DNA from: Paulinella micropora
Taxonomy: Eukaryota; Cercozoa; Imbricatea; Euglyphida
Direction: 5' to 3'
DNA: 35,883 nt
NCBI GenBank assembly: GCA_009731375.1
Contig: BJOX01000002.1
Location: 1,784,574 to 1,820,456 of the forward strand
Below are positions 1 through 9,387 of this stretch, piece by piece; position 1 is the stretch's first letter, and each line of letters begins with the position of its first letter. A program made the position numbers and the translations under genes. The notes under the pieces were generated by a model that saw only the letters and a list, made by a program, of their open reading frames with translations, had not been told where the DNA came from and ran no database searches.

Positions 1-111
1 AAGTACAGAGGAGAGGAGGAGCTAGCAAGGAAAGGTGGACATGCAGAGATGAGTTGTACTCTGGCCATTGCTGCCCTCATTCGATACGTTAAGGCAAGTG
101 GATAACAACAC

Positions 112-1164
112 TTGTGCACTGGCACATTGATTGGGTTTGAAATTTTCGATTTAGTATCGGAGCAGTTGCAGTCTGTCACTCAGCTTGCATCTGTCTTAAC
201 AAATGTGGGCACCCAGTACACTCTCTTTTATAACCACAAAGCCATACTCCTATATTTCCTCAGTGCTTTGCACGTCTACAACAAAAATAAGCTCACACTG
301 CTCATGCAAGACTGCAAAACCTTCGACAAGGTAAAGCACTTGAACTTTTTGGAGATGAGCGTCTTTGAGGCCACGACTAAGGCCGTGAGCCCAAAAATGT
401 TGTGGACCGAAGTAATGACCGCTTGTCAGAGGCTCGACAGCCAGACAGCATCCTTGATCGGTTCTGCATCGGCTTCTGCTCAACCGCAAGCCGCACATAC
501 GCAACGATCTCTAGGAAAGCGACCAAGAGAGAACAGTCGTGAAGCTAACACACCTTGTATTCGTTGGTGGGCACGGGCACAATGCTTCAAACACACAAAT
601 AAGAAATGCCCGTACAACCACGATGTCGAGGACACCCGCATCCGAAACACACTCCTCAAGAACGTACGGTCGGACGAAACCAACACCGTCGCCGTTCTGC
701 GCCGACTGCGCAAGGATCAGGGGTGGAAATTACAGGATGTCGCGGACCATGACCACGAACTAGCTGACGCGATCAATTCTCTTTTCGCTAGAGATGATCA
801 GAAGACGGCAGCCATAGAAGCCGCAAGTAGAGGAAGAGGTGGAACACGAGGAAGAGGAGGAGGGAGAGGAATCAATCGAGGAGGAGGAGCCCCTTTCGCA
901 CGAGGCACATACACTCGCGGGGGGGAGAGAGGATTTGTGAGAAGAGGAGGAGGAAGAGGTGTATTTCAAGGTAGAGGAGGAGGAAGATGGGTTGGCCGAG
1001 GTGGATACGGCAGCGCAGAGCGCCCGTACCACAGAGATGGGGGCTGGGCAGACGGCTCGAGCTCAAGCTCGAGTTCCTCAGCACCACAGGCCTATGCGAC
1101 ATCAGGCGCAACCACTACCGACACTGATGCCGACTCAGGTAACAGATTTGAGGTAGTCCAATGA
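112..1164 (+). CDS. gag: Gag-like protein with CCCH zinc finger and RGG tail (5' incomplete)
   Basis: Structural nucleocapsid-type protein of the retrotransposon. Its position directly before and in frame with Pol identifies it. The frame is open from base 1 to 102, is cut by TAA at 103-105, then runs to TGA at 1162-1164. No ATG lies just after the TAA (codon 112 is TTG), so the real start is probably upstream and the TAA is a nonsense mutation or an error. C149, C158, C166 and H170 form C-x8-C-x7-C-x3-H, a CCCH-like finger instead of the CCHC knuckle usual for Gag. About residues 240-310 are rich in RGG/RGR, then comes a run of serines. Both features suggest RNA binding. The N-terminal third is helical-looking with no recognised domain. 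Confidence 0.7.
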   Translation: MCTGTLIGFEIFDLVSEQLQSVTQLASVLTNVGTQYTLFYNHKAILLYFLSALHVYNKNKLTLLMQDCKTFDKVKHLNFLEMSVFEATTKAVSPKMLWTEVMTACQRLDSQTASLIGSASASAQPQAAHTQRSLGKRPRENSREANTPCIRWWARAQCFKHTNKKCPYNHDVEDTRIRNTLLKNVRSDETNTVAVLRRLRKDQGWKLQDVADHDHELADAINSLFARDDQKTAAIEAASRGRGGTRGRGGGRGINRGGGAPFARGTYTRGGERGFVRRGGGRGVFQGRGGGRWVGRGGYGSAERPYHRDGGWADGSSSSSSSSAPQAYATSGATTTDTDADSGNRFEVVQ

Positions 1165-1220
1165 CTAGAGAAGGAGGGAGAAAACAGAACAACATGCATT
1201 GCACGATACACCGTTGTGCA
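1162..1220 (+). promoter_or_regulatory. Gag-Pol in-frame UGA with readthrough-type context
   Basis: Gag ends CAA-TGA-CTA-GAG and the same frame stays open through all of Pol. UGA followed by CUA is a known efficient readthrough context in eukaryotes. The first ATG in the Pol frame after the TGA is at 1720 (Pol residue 169), inside the protease-like region, so a separate Pol start is unlikely. A weak stem (TGCAC 1200-1204 with GTGCA 1216-1220) lies 3' of the stop. The sequence context is seen directly; recoding itself is inferred. Confidence 0.6.
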
Positions 1221-4200
1221 GGTCCCAACCAAGGGTACCAGTGAGTCTAAGAGCCCACAGCAGGCCACAGACCAACTCAAAGGTAGTACAATACCAGTAC
1301 ACCCATCACGACAACAAACAGTGCATGCTGCTAATAGGCAGGCGAGTAAAGCGCTGGCAAAGAGAAAGCAGGCGGGCCTGTCGCAGCCACAGCCGAAGAA
1401 AGTAAGAATAGAACCGGCAGTTAATCTTATCAACTTGCCGAGACAGACAATAGACAAGGAGGATGGAGGACATCAACCTCTCCTCACGGTCTCAAACAGA
1501 GAAAGCAAGGACAATCATCCTTCGCCTGTGAACAATACCCAAAAAGACATTACAAAAACGGCGGAAAGGGAGGAGGAGGCGAACCTCGAGAAAAGGATAC
1601 AGATTTTAGAACACAAGCTCCTTGTATTGGCCTTAAAAAGTCACCGGCCAGACGCTTTATGCTATACGAACCTTTTTTGTGAAACATTAAATACCTTTAT
1701 AAACGTTGGTAATGATACTATGGCGAATATTAATATTGTCGGCCGGAAATTTACTACGAAACACCATGCGTGGTTAGAAACTAATATGAAAAAATCATCT
1801 GGCACCTTGAAAGGAGTTAGTAGTCGGACGGATATAACGGGCATCATCACTTTAAATTTTAAATTGAAATCCGGACGAGTATATCGAGTGGACTTGTACG
1901 TTGTCCCCGAATACCACGGATCTGTTCTTTTGTCGTACGACCAACTGGCGACAATGAACGTAGTGATTGATTGCGCCGCCAAAAGAGTCATATACGGCGT
2001 AGAGCCAGGAGAAGAATATACTGTCGACTCTCTCCATGCTATTGACTCATACGAGGCCCTACACCTAGGGGTAGCATCGGAAGGGAAACAGGTGGCCATT
2101 ACACACGCATATGAGGCATATATGCCAACGGACGCGGTGTCTAAAGATGGTTCAAACCTGTCAGACAAGAGAGAGGCGGAGGTCTATACGGCTACAGTCT
2201 CTACACAATGGGATAAAAAGTCGATAGACGATCTCATTGAAAAGAGGAAAGAGGAGATTATATGCATGGGAAAAAGGTGCCCATCGTTGGCGAGATTTGA
2301 AGAAGGAGCAGGGGCCGATGTATATATTACCAACGGGTATTGCTTTCACGTAAAGGTGGAAGAGAAGGACAGACAGGAGTTTATACCGAGGAGAAGGGGA
2401 CGACTCCCTGATATCCCGGCAGAAGATATTAAAAGCTTTATTACCGAATTCTGGGGTGACGAGCCTACGTGGCCGCGCTCACTGACAGAAGTGAAAAAGT
2501 GCCTGCGCACTCTTTTTGAAAATAATAAACCATATACGGTCATACTCCCGTACAATGAGAAGGCGATATGGGCGCAGGAGATACGGGACCGGCTTATTGA
2601 TCATCCGATACCGGTGCCCTCACGGAAGCAACACTTAGTGGTGGCTTGTCGTCTCGGGACTCGTGAGCAGAGCAGTGCATACAAGCGGAAGCTCAGAGAC
2701 CAGGACAAGTTGAAATTGATTCCTCAAGCATTCACATGCTTCGATGGTTTCTACACCCGAAAAGCTCCGTTGCAATATGCGAGATTAATAGATATGTTGG
2801 TAGGTCTGGCGGAGGACGACGAACCAGACACTGCCACATATGAAAAAACGGGAATGGACGATATATCAGAAGAAGAGTTGGGCTTGGAGGAGGACAGAGC
2901 ACCCCTCAAGCATCAAAAGAGAATGTCAGAGGAGGAGTTTAAGGCGGCGATAGACGAGAAATTGGCAGGAGGAGCAGGTACGGAGAAGGAGAAAGAGGTT
3001 TTGAAAGAGAGATTGAAGGCGAACAAAATGATTTTTGACCCCCCTCAAGCGGGAGGTGTCAAGCCGGAAGACTTCACCGCGGTTATTTGTAAAATACCAG
3101 GTGCTGAGCCTTCCCCGGCGCCACGACGGGCAAATCTGAGTATACATGAAGCAAAGATCGCAGAAGAACAAGCACGGCAGTTACTCGATGAGGATTTCAT
3201 TGAGAGATCGACATCTCCAATAGTTTCCCAACCGAGACTGGTGCCTAAACCGGGAGGAGAATGGCGCTTAACGGTTAACTATGCCCGCGTCAATAAAATT
3301 TTAGAGGAGGAACGAAATCCATTACCTACTCTTGAAGAAGAAAGGCGAATATTGCGGAACGCCAAGCTATACTCAGTCATTGATCGGAAGAATGGCTTCT
3401 GGCAAATTCCACTGGATGAAAAGTCCAGATGGCTGACTGCATTTGTAGTAGGAATGGAGATATATCAGTGGAAAGTACTTCCGATGGGACTCAAACAGGC
3501 CCCGGGACTCTTTCAGAAAGCGATGCAAAGCATGCTGAGTAGCAAATATGATGACCAGACAGAGGGAGGTTTCATGAGGAGAAGAGGACAGAAGGCGGGA
3601 GAGTACGCATTTTGTTACATCGATGACATTATCGTGTACTCCAATACGATGGAAGAGCACATCGACCATCTAACAGACATTTTCAGGCGTATCAAACTAT
3701 TTGGCCTGAAATGTAATTTGAAGAAATGTCAACTCGCAAAGACAAGCGTGACATATTTGGGGTACGAAATCTCTTACAATAGAGTCTCGATATCCAAAGA
3801 GAAGAGGGAGGAGATCATGAGCCGGCAGAGGCCGAAGAATCGCACAGAGCTGCACTCATTTCTTGCGATGGCGCAATATTACAGCCAGTTCATACCCAAT
3901 TGGGGTGCAACTCGGGCTAAGTTGGAGAGAATGATCGACTTCGGTGATTTTGAGAAGTGGGATGATGAAGCCTTAGAAGCGTACAACACGCTCAAAGATC
4001 TCATCTACAAAGATCCGAAGGATGGCGGACTCGTGCTGATGATGCCCGACTTTTCGAAGCAATTCGTAGTCGACACAGACGCATCAAAGTTCGCGATCGG
4101 CGCAGTCTTACAACAGGAAGATGAGGAGAAAAAGTTGCGCCCGATCATGTTTATAAGTAGAAAGTTGTGCTCGGCGGAGCGAAACTATTGTACGAGACAG

Positions 4201-6951
4201 AGAGAGGCACTGGCGGTGGTCTGGGCCCTCAAACGGTTGAGAGAGTATTTATGGGGTGGACCTCAGTTTATAGTAAGGACTGATCACCAGAATTTACTAT
4301 GGCTGATGAATCATGAACAGACTGGCCGTCTAGCGAGATGGCAGGCATTCTTGTCATGTTTCAATTTTACAATGGTCCATCTACCCGGCAAGCGAAATGT
4401 TGTCGCTGACAGCCTCTCCAGGCTAGAGTTTCACTCAGAAGTGGCAGCTCTCGTATCATCAGCAGAAATGGAGGATCTATCCCCAGACTGCACATACGAA
4501 GTGCATCATATCGAGTCGATGCAGATGGCGAGAGGGGTCCGATATAACCGATCGGGTCTACGTCATAGCCCGCAAGGTCCGGATCATGGGATATGTTGTA
4601 CAGCACATGTCCTCGAGGATGCTGAGTGGTCCTATGAAGCATATGAGAATATGAAGGCGGAGATAAAACAAGAAGAGATTAAGCAAGAAGCATATGCGGA
4701 ACCCCCGCAGGAGAACAAGGAGGAGTTAGACGAAAACCCTGAGAGGATAGGAGTGCAGCTAGAGGATGGGACTATCCACATAGCCTCACCCACTGCATGG
4801 AGACAGCAACAGGCTCTCGATCCGGAGTTCAAAGAGCTAATACAGCTATACAAGAACCCGAACGAGCTGAAAATGACGAAGGAGATTAAGGAGCAACAGA
4901 AGGAGATGGGGTGGAGAGACGGTCTCTTGTGGTACAAAGGCCAACACGGGCGCTATGCATCACAACCAGACAAATGGACTCTCTGGGTTCCTGAGAAACT
5001 CAGACACATCATTTTTGTCGCTGCTCATAACTGCCCACTACTGGCGCACCCGGGCCGACAAAGAACGCATATGTTCATTTCGAGACGATTCTGGTGGAAG
5101 AAGATGAAGGAGAATATTGATGAACAGGTCAATGCATGCATCCCATGCAAGACATCCAAAACACCATTGAAGGCGAATTTTGGCCTGATCGGGACTTTTC
5201 CTTTACACTTAGGAATGTTCGAGTTCTTACACACTGATCATGTAGGACCTTTCCCGGTCACGACGGAAGGTTACAGATACCTTCTAACGGCCATAGACAG
5301 AGCCACCAACTATGTATGGGTGGTCCCAGTCAAAGACGTTACGGGCGAAACAACAGCCAAGGCGTTGATTGACAGGATCATCTCACAGATTGGGGTGCCG
5401 AGAAAAATATGCTCAGATCGAGGCTCTGACTTTAATAATGAAGTCATCGACAAGCTATCTGCATATTACGGCATGAAATGGCAATATGTCACCGCCTATA
5501 ACCCCAGAGCGAACGGCAAGATAGAGCGGGTGCATAGACCCCTCAAGGCCGCGCTGAAGATGTATTGTATGAAGAAGGAGAACCAAAAGGCATGGGTGGA
5601 GGCAGCATCCTCGTTTGCCTTTGCTATGAATTGCCTACCCTCTACAGCGTTAGGTGGTTCAAAAGGTTCCGTCTCGCCATACCAATTGGTATATGGGCGT
5701 GAGCCCGCCATCCCAGCCTCACTGCTGCACCCAAAAGATTCATGGGCAGATCAGGATGAGCTGTTTGGGGTGAGACTTCGGGCGAAGATGGAGGCGGAGC
5801 AAATAGTACAGGCGCATAGGGAGGCGGAGCGCAGGAAGACTGATGCTGAAGGTGTCAGGCAGGCACACCTGGATCAAGTCAGATTTCAGGTCGGGGATAT
5901 TGTACTACTGTATCATCCTCAGGTTCCTCAGGGAGTCAGCTCGAAGCTGTTCATCCACTGGAAAGGACCATACCAGATCATGGAACAGATGGGGCCTTTG
6001 AATTATAAAATCAGGGGCAGAGGGAAAGTTCAAATAGTCAATGTACGAAGGCTGATTAAGTATGATCCCTTCCTACTTGAAGATGAGTCCGTTGATCAAG
6101 CACTCAAACGGATGGAGGCTGACTTTAAAGAGGTCCCACCAATCCGTCAGGAGGATATCTCGGAACGGGATGCCTACAGGGCACCAATTGCGGAGAAGGA
6201 GGAGGCTGAGCTGGAGAACAAGCGGGCCACCGACCGCAAAAGTGCGGCGGGGACTCAGACCCGCAAAAGGGTGGAGTCGAACGTGCCGGAAGGAAAGTTC
6301 ACGGAGGCGCAAATAAGGAGAGCGCAAAATGACCTTATCTACGACCGACCGAGAAAGGCGATAAGGACGGCACGTTCGCAAGGAGTCCATCAAGAGGGGA
6401 GCGATGACGGAGATCAAGACCCTCGCGCGGGCAATGACACTCTCGTTCACCCCAGTTGGAAAGAAGGAGATGCGATTGGACATATTTCATGGGCCAAAGA
6501 CGCTTTTTACTTGGTGAGGCCTGCGGCCCAACACGTAGCCGATGACACGCTCTCAGATTTATATCTCATGAGAGTCATGGCAGTACCTCACAAACGCCAT
6601 ACGCGATCGAATCGAATTTCGACTGCGGCACAAATCATACAACCAGTCTCACATTTCTGGAGGAGTCTGGATCCAGTGGAATATCCTAAATTAAGACAAT
6701 ACCTTCCAATATATAAAGACGCCAAGAAACTTGAGACATGGGATGATACTATATCTCCCACAGATAAAGATCATACCGCGTGGACCATACAAGCACTACC
6801 ACGAGGGGTGCTAGACATTCCTTTTGACTTGGCACAAGGCGCAATCCCTCACAAAATTTGGGACGTCCTCGAACAGTCTATCTTAGACTTAACTTTGGTT
6901 GGAGGTCCTCCACCAGGTAAAAGAGTCCGCGCGCGTAAACGGCGTGTATAG
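1216..6951 (+). CDS. pol: Ty3/gypsy Pol polyprotein (protease-like, RT, RNase H, integrase)
   Basis: Copies the element RNA into DNA and inserts it. Numbering is from codon 1216 (GTG), although the frame is open from 1165 and translation probably enters from Gag. Protease-like fold at about residues 155-270; the catalytic D-T/S-G position reads N163-V-G165. RT at about 640-860 has a PKPGGEWR-type motif and YIDD at 801-804. RNase H at about 945-1075 has TDAS with D955. The integrase zinc-binding residues are H1271, H1278, C1308 and C1311; the catalytic triad is D1341, D1401, E1437, with 35 residues between the last two. A GPY/F-type module lies at about 1578-1610 (GPY 1584-1586). A long C-terminal extension of about 300 residues ends in a basic cluster; I see no chromodomain. 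The ORF is intact and ends in TAG. Confidence 0.93.
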   Translation: MQVPTKGTSESKSPQQATDQLKGSTIPVHPSRQQTVHAANRQASKALAKRKQAGLSQPQPKKVRIEPAVNLINLPRQTIDKEDGGHQPLLTVSNRESKDNHPSPVNNTQKDITKTAEREEEANLEKRIQILEHKLLVLALKSHRPDALCYTNLFCETLNTFINVGNDTMANINIVGRKFTTKHHAWLETNMKKSSGTLKGVSSRTDITGIITLNFKLKSGRVYRVDLYVVPEYHGSVLLSYDQLATMNVVIDCAAKRVIYGVEPGEEYTVDSLHAIDSYEALHLGVASEGKQVAITHAYEAYMPTDAVSKDGSNLSDKREAEVYTATVSTQWDKKSIDDLIEKRKEEIICMGKRCPSLARFEEGAGADVYITNGYCFHVKVEEKDRQEFIPRRRGRLPDIPAEDIKSFITEFWGDEPTWPRSLTEVKKCLRTLFENNKPYTVILPYNEKAIWAQEIRDRLIDHPIPVPSRKQHLVVACRLGTREQSSAYKRKLRDQDKLKLIPQAFTCFDGFYTRKAPLQYARLIDMLVGLAEDDEPDTATYEKTGMDDISEEELGLEEDRAPLKHQKRMSEEEFKAAIDEKLAGGAGTEKEKEVLKERLKANKMIFDPPQAGGVKPEDFTAVICKIPGAEPSPAPRRANLSIHEAKIAEEQARQLLDEDFIERSTSPIVSQPRLVPKPGGEWRLTVNYARVNKILEEERNPLPTLEEERRILRNAKLYSVIDRKNGFWQIPLDEKSRWLTAFVVGMEIYQWKVLPMGLKQAPGLFQKAMQSMLSSKYDDQTEGGFMRRRGQKAGEYAFCYIDDIIVYSNTMEEHIDHLTDIFRRIKLFGLKCNLKKCQLAKTSVTYLGYEISYNRVSISKEKREEIMSRQRPKNRTELHSFLAMAQYYSQFIPNWGATRAKLERMIDFGDFEKWDDEALEAYNTLKDLIYKDPKDGGLVLMMPDFSKQFVVDTDASKFAIGAVLQQEDEEKKLRPIMFISRKLCSAERNYCTRQREALAVVWALKRLREYLWGGPQFIVRTDHQNLLWLMNHEQTGRLARWQAFLSCFNFTMVHLPGKRNVVADSLSRLEFHSEVAALVSSAEMEDLSPDCTYEVHHIESMQMARGVRYNRSGLRHSPQGPDHGICCTAHVLEDAEWSYEAYENMKAEIKQEEIKQEAYAEPPQENKEELDENPERIGVQLEDGTIHIASPTAWRQQQALDPEFKELIQLYKNPNELKMTKEIKEQQKEMGWRDGLLWYKGQHGRYASQPDKWTLWVPEKLRHIIFVAAHNCPLLAHPGRQRTHMFISRRFWWKKMKENIDEQVNACIPCKTSKTPLKANFGLIGTFPLHLGMFEFLHTDHVGPFPVTTEGYRYLLTAIDRATNYVWVVPVKDVTGETTAKALIDRIISQIGVPRKICSDRGSDFNNEVIDKLSAYYGMKWQYVTAYNPRANGKIERVHRPLKAALKMYCMKKENQKAWVEAASSFAFAMNCLPSTALGGSKGSVSPYQLVYGREPAIPASLLHPKDSWADQDELFGVRLRAKMEAEQIVQAHREAERRKTDAEGVRQAHLDQVRFQVGDIVLLYHPQVPQGVSSKLFIHWKGPYQIMEQMGPLNYKIRGRGKVQIVNVRRLIKYDPFLLEDESVDQALKRMEADFKEVPPIRQEDISERDAYRAPIAEKEEAELENKRATDRKSAAGTQTRKRVESNVPEGKFTEAQIRRAQNDLIYDRPRKAIRTARSQGVHQEGSDDGDQDPRAGNDTLVHPSWKEGDAIGHISWAKDAFYLVRPAAQHVADDTLSDLYLMRVMAVPHKRHTRSNRISTAAQIIQPVSHFWRSLDPVEYPKLRQYLPIYKDAKKLETWDDTISPTDKDHTAWTIQALPRGVLDIPFDLAQGAIPHKIWDVLEQSILDLTLVGGPPPGKRVRARKRRV

Positions 6952-7762
6952 TAAGTATTTTTTTTCTCTAGAAGTATTGTGGACCTGATCGATTGCGAAC
7001 ATAGCATTGATCCAATATCGTCCCGACAACCTTACTTAGATATTAAAGCTACTACAGCATTCATTCTTCTAGAGATTAACAAGACACAGCTGACAAAAAA
7101 TAGGCATTCTATTCTCTTGCTTCGGCAGAGACAGACGAGACGGCCACGAAACAGCACCGTTACGGGATCGCTATTTGAGTGAGCGATGTTGTTTCCTGGA
7201 TACGATCCGCATTAGTACCAGAATGATGATCTCATTAAAGACTCTACAGTCTAATCAAGAACTGATATATTTTAATAACATGAACTGCTACACCGGATTC
7301 CATCGATCTCTACTTGTATTGGCATATCGCAAGGTTAGGGCGCACTCAACCCAACTTCGGATATAGTCGTCAGACTTGATCACCTGACACTATATTAAAT
7401 GATACCGATTTATACGAGGGTATGTCACAACAAGTAAATGTATTTATGGAAACCGATGACCGGTTATTATATATATGGAAATGGCGACATTACATTATCA
7501 CTCAACCATAAAACATTATACTTGGACATGCTGCACAAATATCTTATCGACAGAAGAAAGAGGAAGATTTTAATAGATATACTGAATGTGCTAGAGTATA
7601 TATACGATTGGTACCGGGGCAAGTATCATTGTTGTTTTTAACGGCTAATTCGTGGGTTGATGTATCTTCATAACTCTAAACGAATCTTAGTCAGAAAAGA
7701 AATCAGTTCAAAGCGTATTATGTCGGAAACGAAGTTCCGCCATAAAAATTGGGAGGGGGTAC
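6952..7762 (+). other. Retrotransposon 3' noncoding region
   Basis: About 0.8 kb between the Pol stop and the candidate 3' LTR. It contains only short ORFs (up to 67 codons) with no recognisable motif and no envelope-like sequence. I read it as untranslated sequence. Confidence 0.5.
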
Positions 7763-7957
7763 TGTGGACATCACCCCCTGAATTATCAGGTAAAAACTTA
7801 TTTATAGATTTCGTCCCAATTTGATCCTGGGCTTTTGGTGGCTTTTTGTCTTTGCGTCACTGAGCTAATATAACGAGACATCTTTCTCTTTTTGAGGACT
7901 GTGTTTGGTTATATTACTGACTTTATCTTCCATTGAGCTATCGTTGGGGATAGTACA
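7749..7957 (+). repeat. Candidate polypurine tract and 3' LTR
   Basis: A purine-rich tract at 7749-7759 is followed after three bases by TGTGGACATCACCCC from 7763, a gypsy-like LTR start. A plausible CA end lies at 7956-7957, giving an LTR of about 195 bp. The 5' LTR is outside the window, so the ends cannot be verified. The segment abuts an (AT)9 run at 7958-7975 and then the viral TIR. Confidence 0.4.
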
Positions 7958-7983
7958 ATATATATATATATATATGATCTTTA

Positions 7984-8021
7984 CATTTTATTTCATAAAA
8001 TGGTATATATACTGCGTATAT
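7984..8021. other. Palindromic element terminus, candidate telomere resolution site (left)
   Basis: CATTTTAT (7984-7991), centre TTC, ATAAAATG (7995-8002) is an 8-bp inverted repeat with a 3-nt spacer at the very end of the TIR. It is followed by ATATAC-TGC-GTATAT (8007-8021), a second small inverted repeat with a 3-nt spacer. Nested inverted repeats around the resolution point are typical of protelomerase targets. The function is inferred from the neighbouring protelomerase-like gene and the matching palindrome at the right end. Confidence 0.45.
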
Positions 8022-8316
8022 GTGTTTTTTATCGTTATTTCGTCAAAATCTCTCTTAGTGTGCTTCATGTGTCGTTTTTTGTAAAACAAAGTTATGTTTT
8101 TGATATATTTGAATGTCTGTTTTTGTTGTGTCCTGTGTTGGTTTTTTATGTTTCTAATGCTTGTTTTATAATATAAAACATAGACCTGTCTATCCAATAT
8201 AAATGATCACACAACAAAACGGGGGGGAGGGGGGATACACATGAACATACAAAAGAAAATATTTTTTGCGACACTGCGACAAAAAAAATCCAGTAAAAGT
8301 GTGCGGTTGAAAAGAT

Positions 8317-8364
8317 ACCGCAGAACCGCATTACCGCAGAACCGCATTACCGCAGAACCGCATT
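8317..8364 (+). repeat. Three 16-bp tandem repeats in left TIR
   Basis: ACCGCAGAACCGCATT occurs three times in a row here and only twice in the right TIR (33675-33706, opposite strand). The arms therefore differ in copy number. Confidence 0.9.
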
Positions 8365-9387
8365 ACCGAAATTGGTGGCACCGGCTCAGCCATAACGATA
8401 TTGTTTTTTTGCTTTCAGTGTGTCCTTAAAAAAACAAGGACGGGTTAGAAGCGGTATTATGGCAAAATAGGCCTTCGTATCAATGGCGGGTGGTAATCTT
8501 AATGTAATACGTTATTAAAACAAGGACGGGTGGAAAGGTGAAGAGTGAGACGACTTATAGTGAAATAAGGCTTGCTAGGTGTCCTTATTTTTTTCAATAA
8601 GTCCTTATTTTTTTCATTTTTGTTATAAGATACTCATTTTATTAATTCATTTTTTCCTCAAAAACGTGAAAAAGTTTTGAAAATGTAAAAAAATTTCAAT
8701 TTTTTCCATGTTTTGGAGGCTAAGTTTTCAATCGGTTTATTACCCGCGATGAATAGGAGAGCTTATTTTGCTGTTTTTGTAAATCAAGGGTACTTATGGA
8801 AATAAGGATCCGCCAACTCATAAGGACTTAAACAATAGGTGTAGGGGTCTTATTTCGTTAAAACGTCTTCATTTAAAGTATCGGGGGGTGTAGTCCCCTA
8901 TTCTCAAATGTAAGATTACCCCCCGCGGGGTAAATGGTATTATGGAAGATAAAGGGGGGGGGGGGGGGGGGGGGCCAATNNNNNNNNNNAGGGGACTAAA
9001 ACAGGGGACGTCTCCAAACACATATTTAAACTCAGTCAAATGGGGTTAAATCCTTATTTATATACCCTTTTTTATAATAATAATGTTAATAAAAATAATA
9101 AGGAAGTAAGGATGGGGTGTGTGGTAATATGGGCAGAGTTAGAATTCGTGTAAAATACCGCTTCTAGGGTGTCCTTAAAATTATAGGGGACTTTAAAAAA
9201 AAAAAGGACTTTAAGGACGGGGCAAAAAGAAGCAGTTGAAGGTGATTTGTGCTCTGAGACTAAACCGCGGGGCAAACAATGAAGGAAGCGTCGGCGACGC
9301 GGAATTGACGGAGGGGAGTTAATTTGAAGTTTAAAGGTATGTAATGTAATATATAAGACCACGACAAGGGCACATATTATAGCACGA

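Larger units (their letters stand above)
1..7957 (+). mobile_element. Ty3/gypsy LTR retrotransposon, 3' part
   Basis: Gag-like ORF, then one long Pol in the order protease-like region, reverse transcriptase, RNase H, integrase. Integrase after RNase H is the Ty3/gypsy (Metaviridae) order. The 5' LTR and primer binding site lie outside the window. The 3' end is inferred from a purine tract at 7749-7759 followed by a TG...CA-bounded segment. The element is more GC-rich than the AT-rich viral element next to it. It carries an in-frame TAA early in Gag and a protease lacking the usual catalytic Asp, so this copy may be non-autonomous, although Pol itself is open for 1911 codons. Confidence 0.9.
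7983..9325 (+). repeat. Left terminal inverted repeat
   Basis: About 1.34 kb that matches the reverse complement of 32702-33977 and of 34444-34635 nearly throughout. The inner boundary is at 9325, where the arms diverge after AGTTAATTT. It contains three copies of a 16-bp unit (8317-8364), several AAGGAC/GTCCTT motifs, a run of 21 G (8954-8974) and a 10-N gap (8980-8989). I see no convincing gene in it; the 62-codon ORF at 8241 is repeat sequence. Confidence 0.9.

Noticed and set aside
6979-7641. Short ORFs after Pol as an env-like gene
   Set aside because: Three unrelated short frames without membrane or glycoprotein features; more likely 3' noncoding DNA.
8241-8429. 62-codon ORF inside the TIR (also in the right arm)
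   Set aside because: It covers tandem 16-bp repeats and has no codon-level signs of a protein; its copy differs by repeat number.
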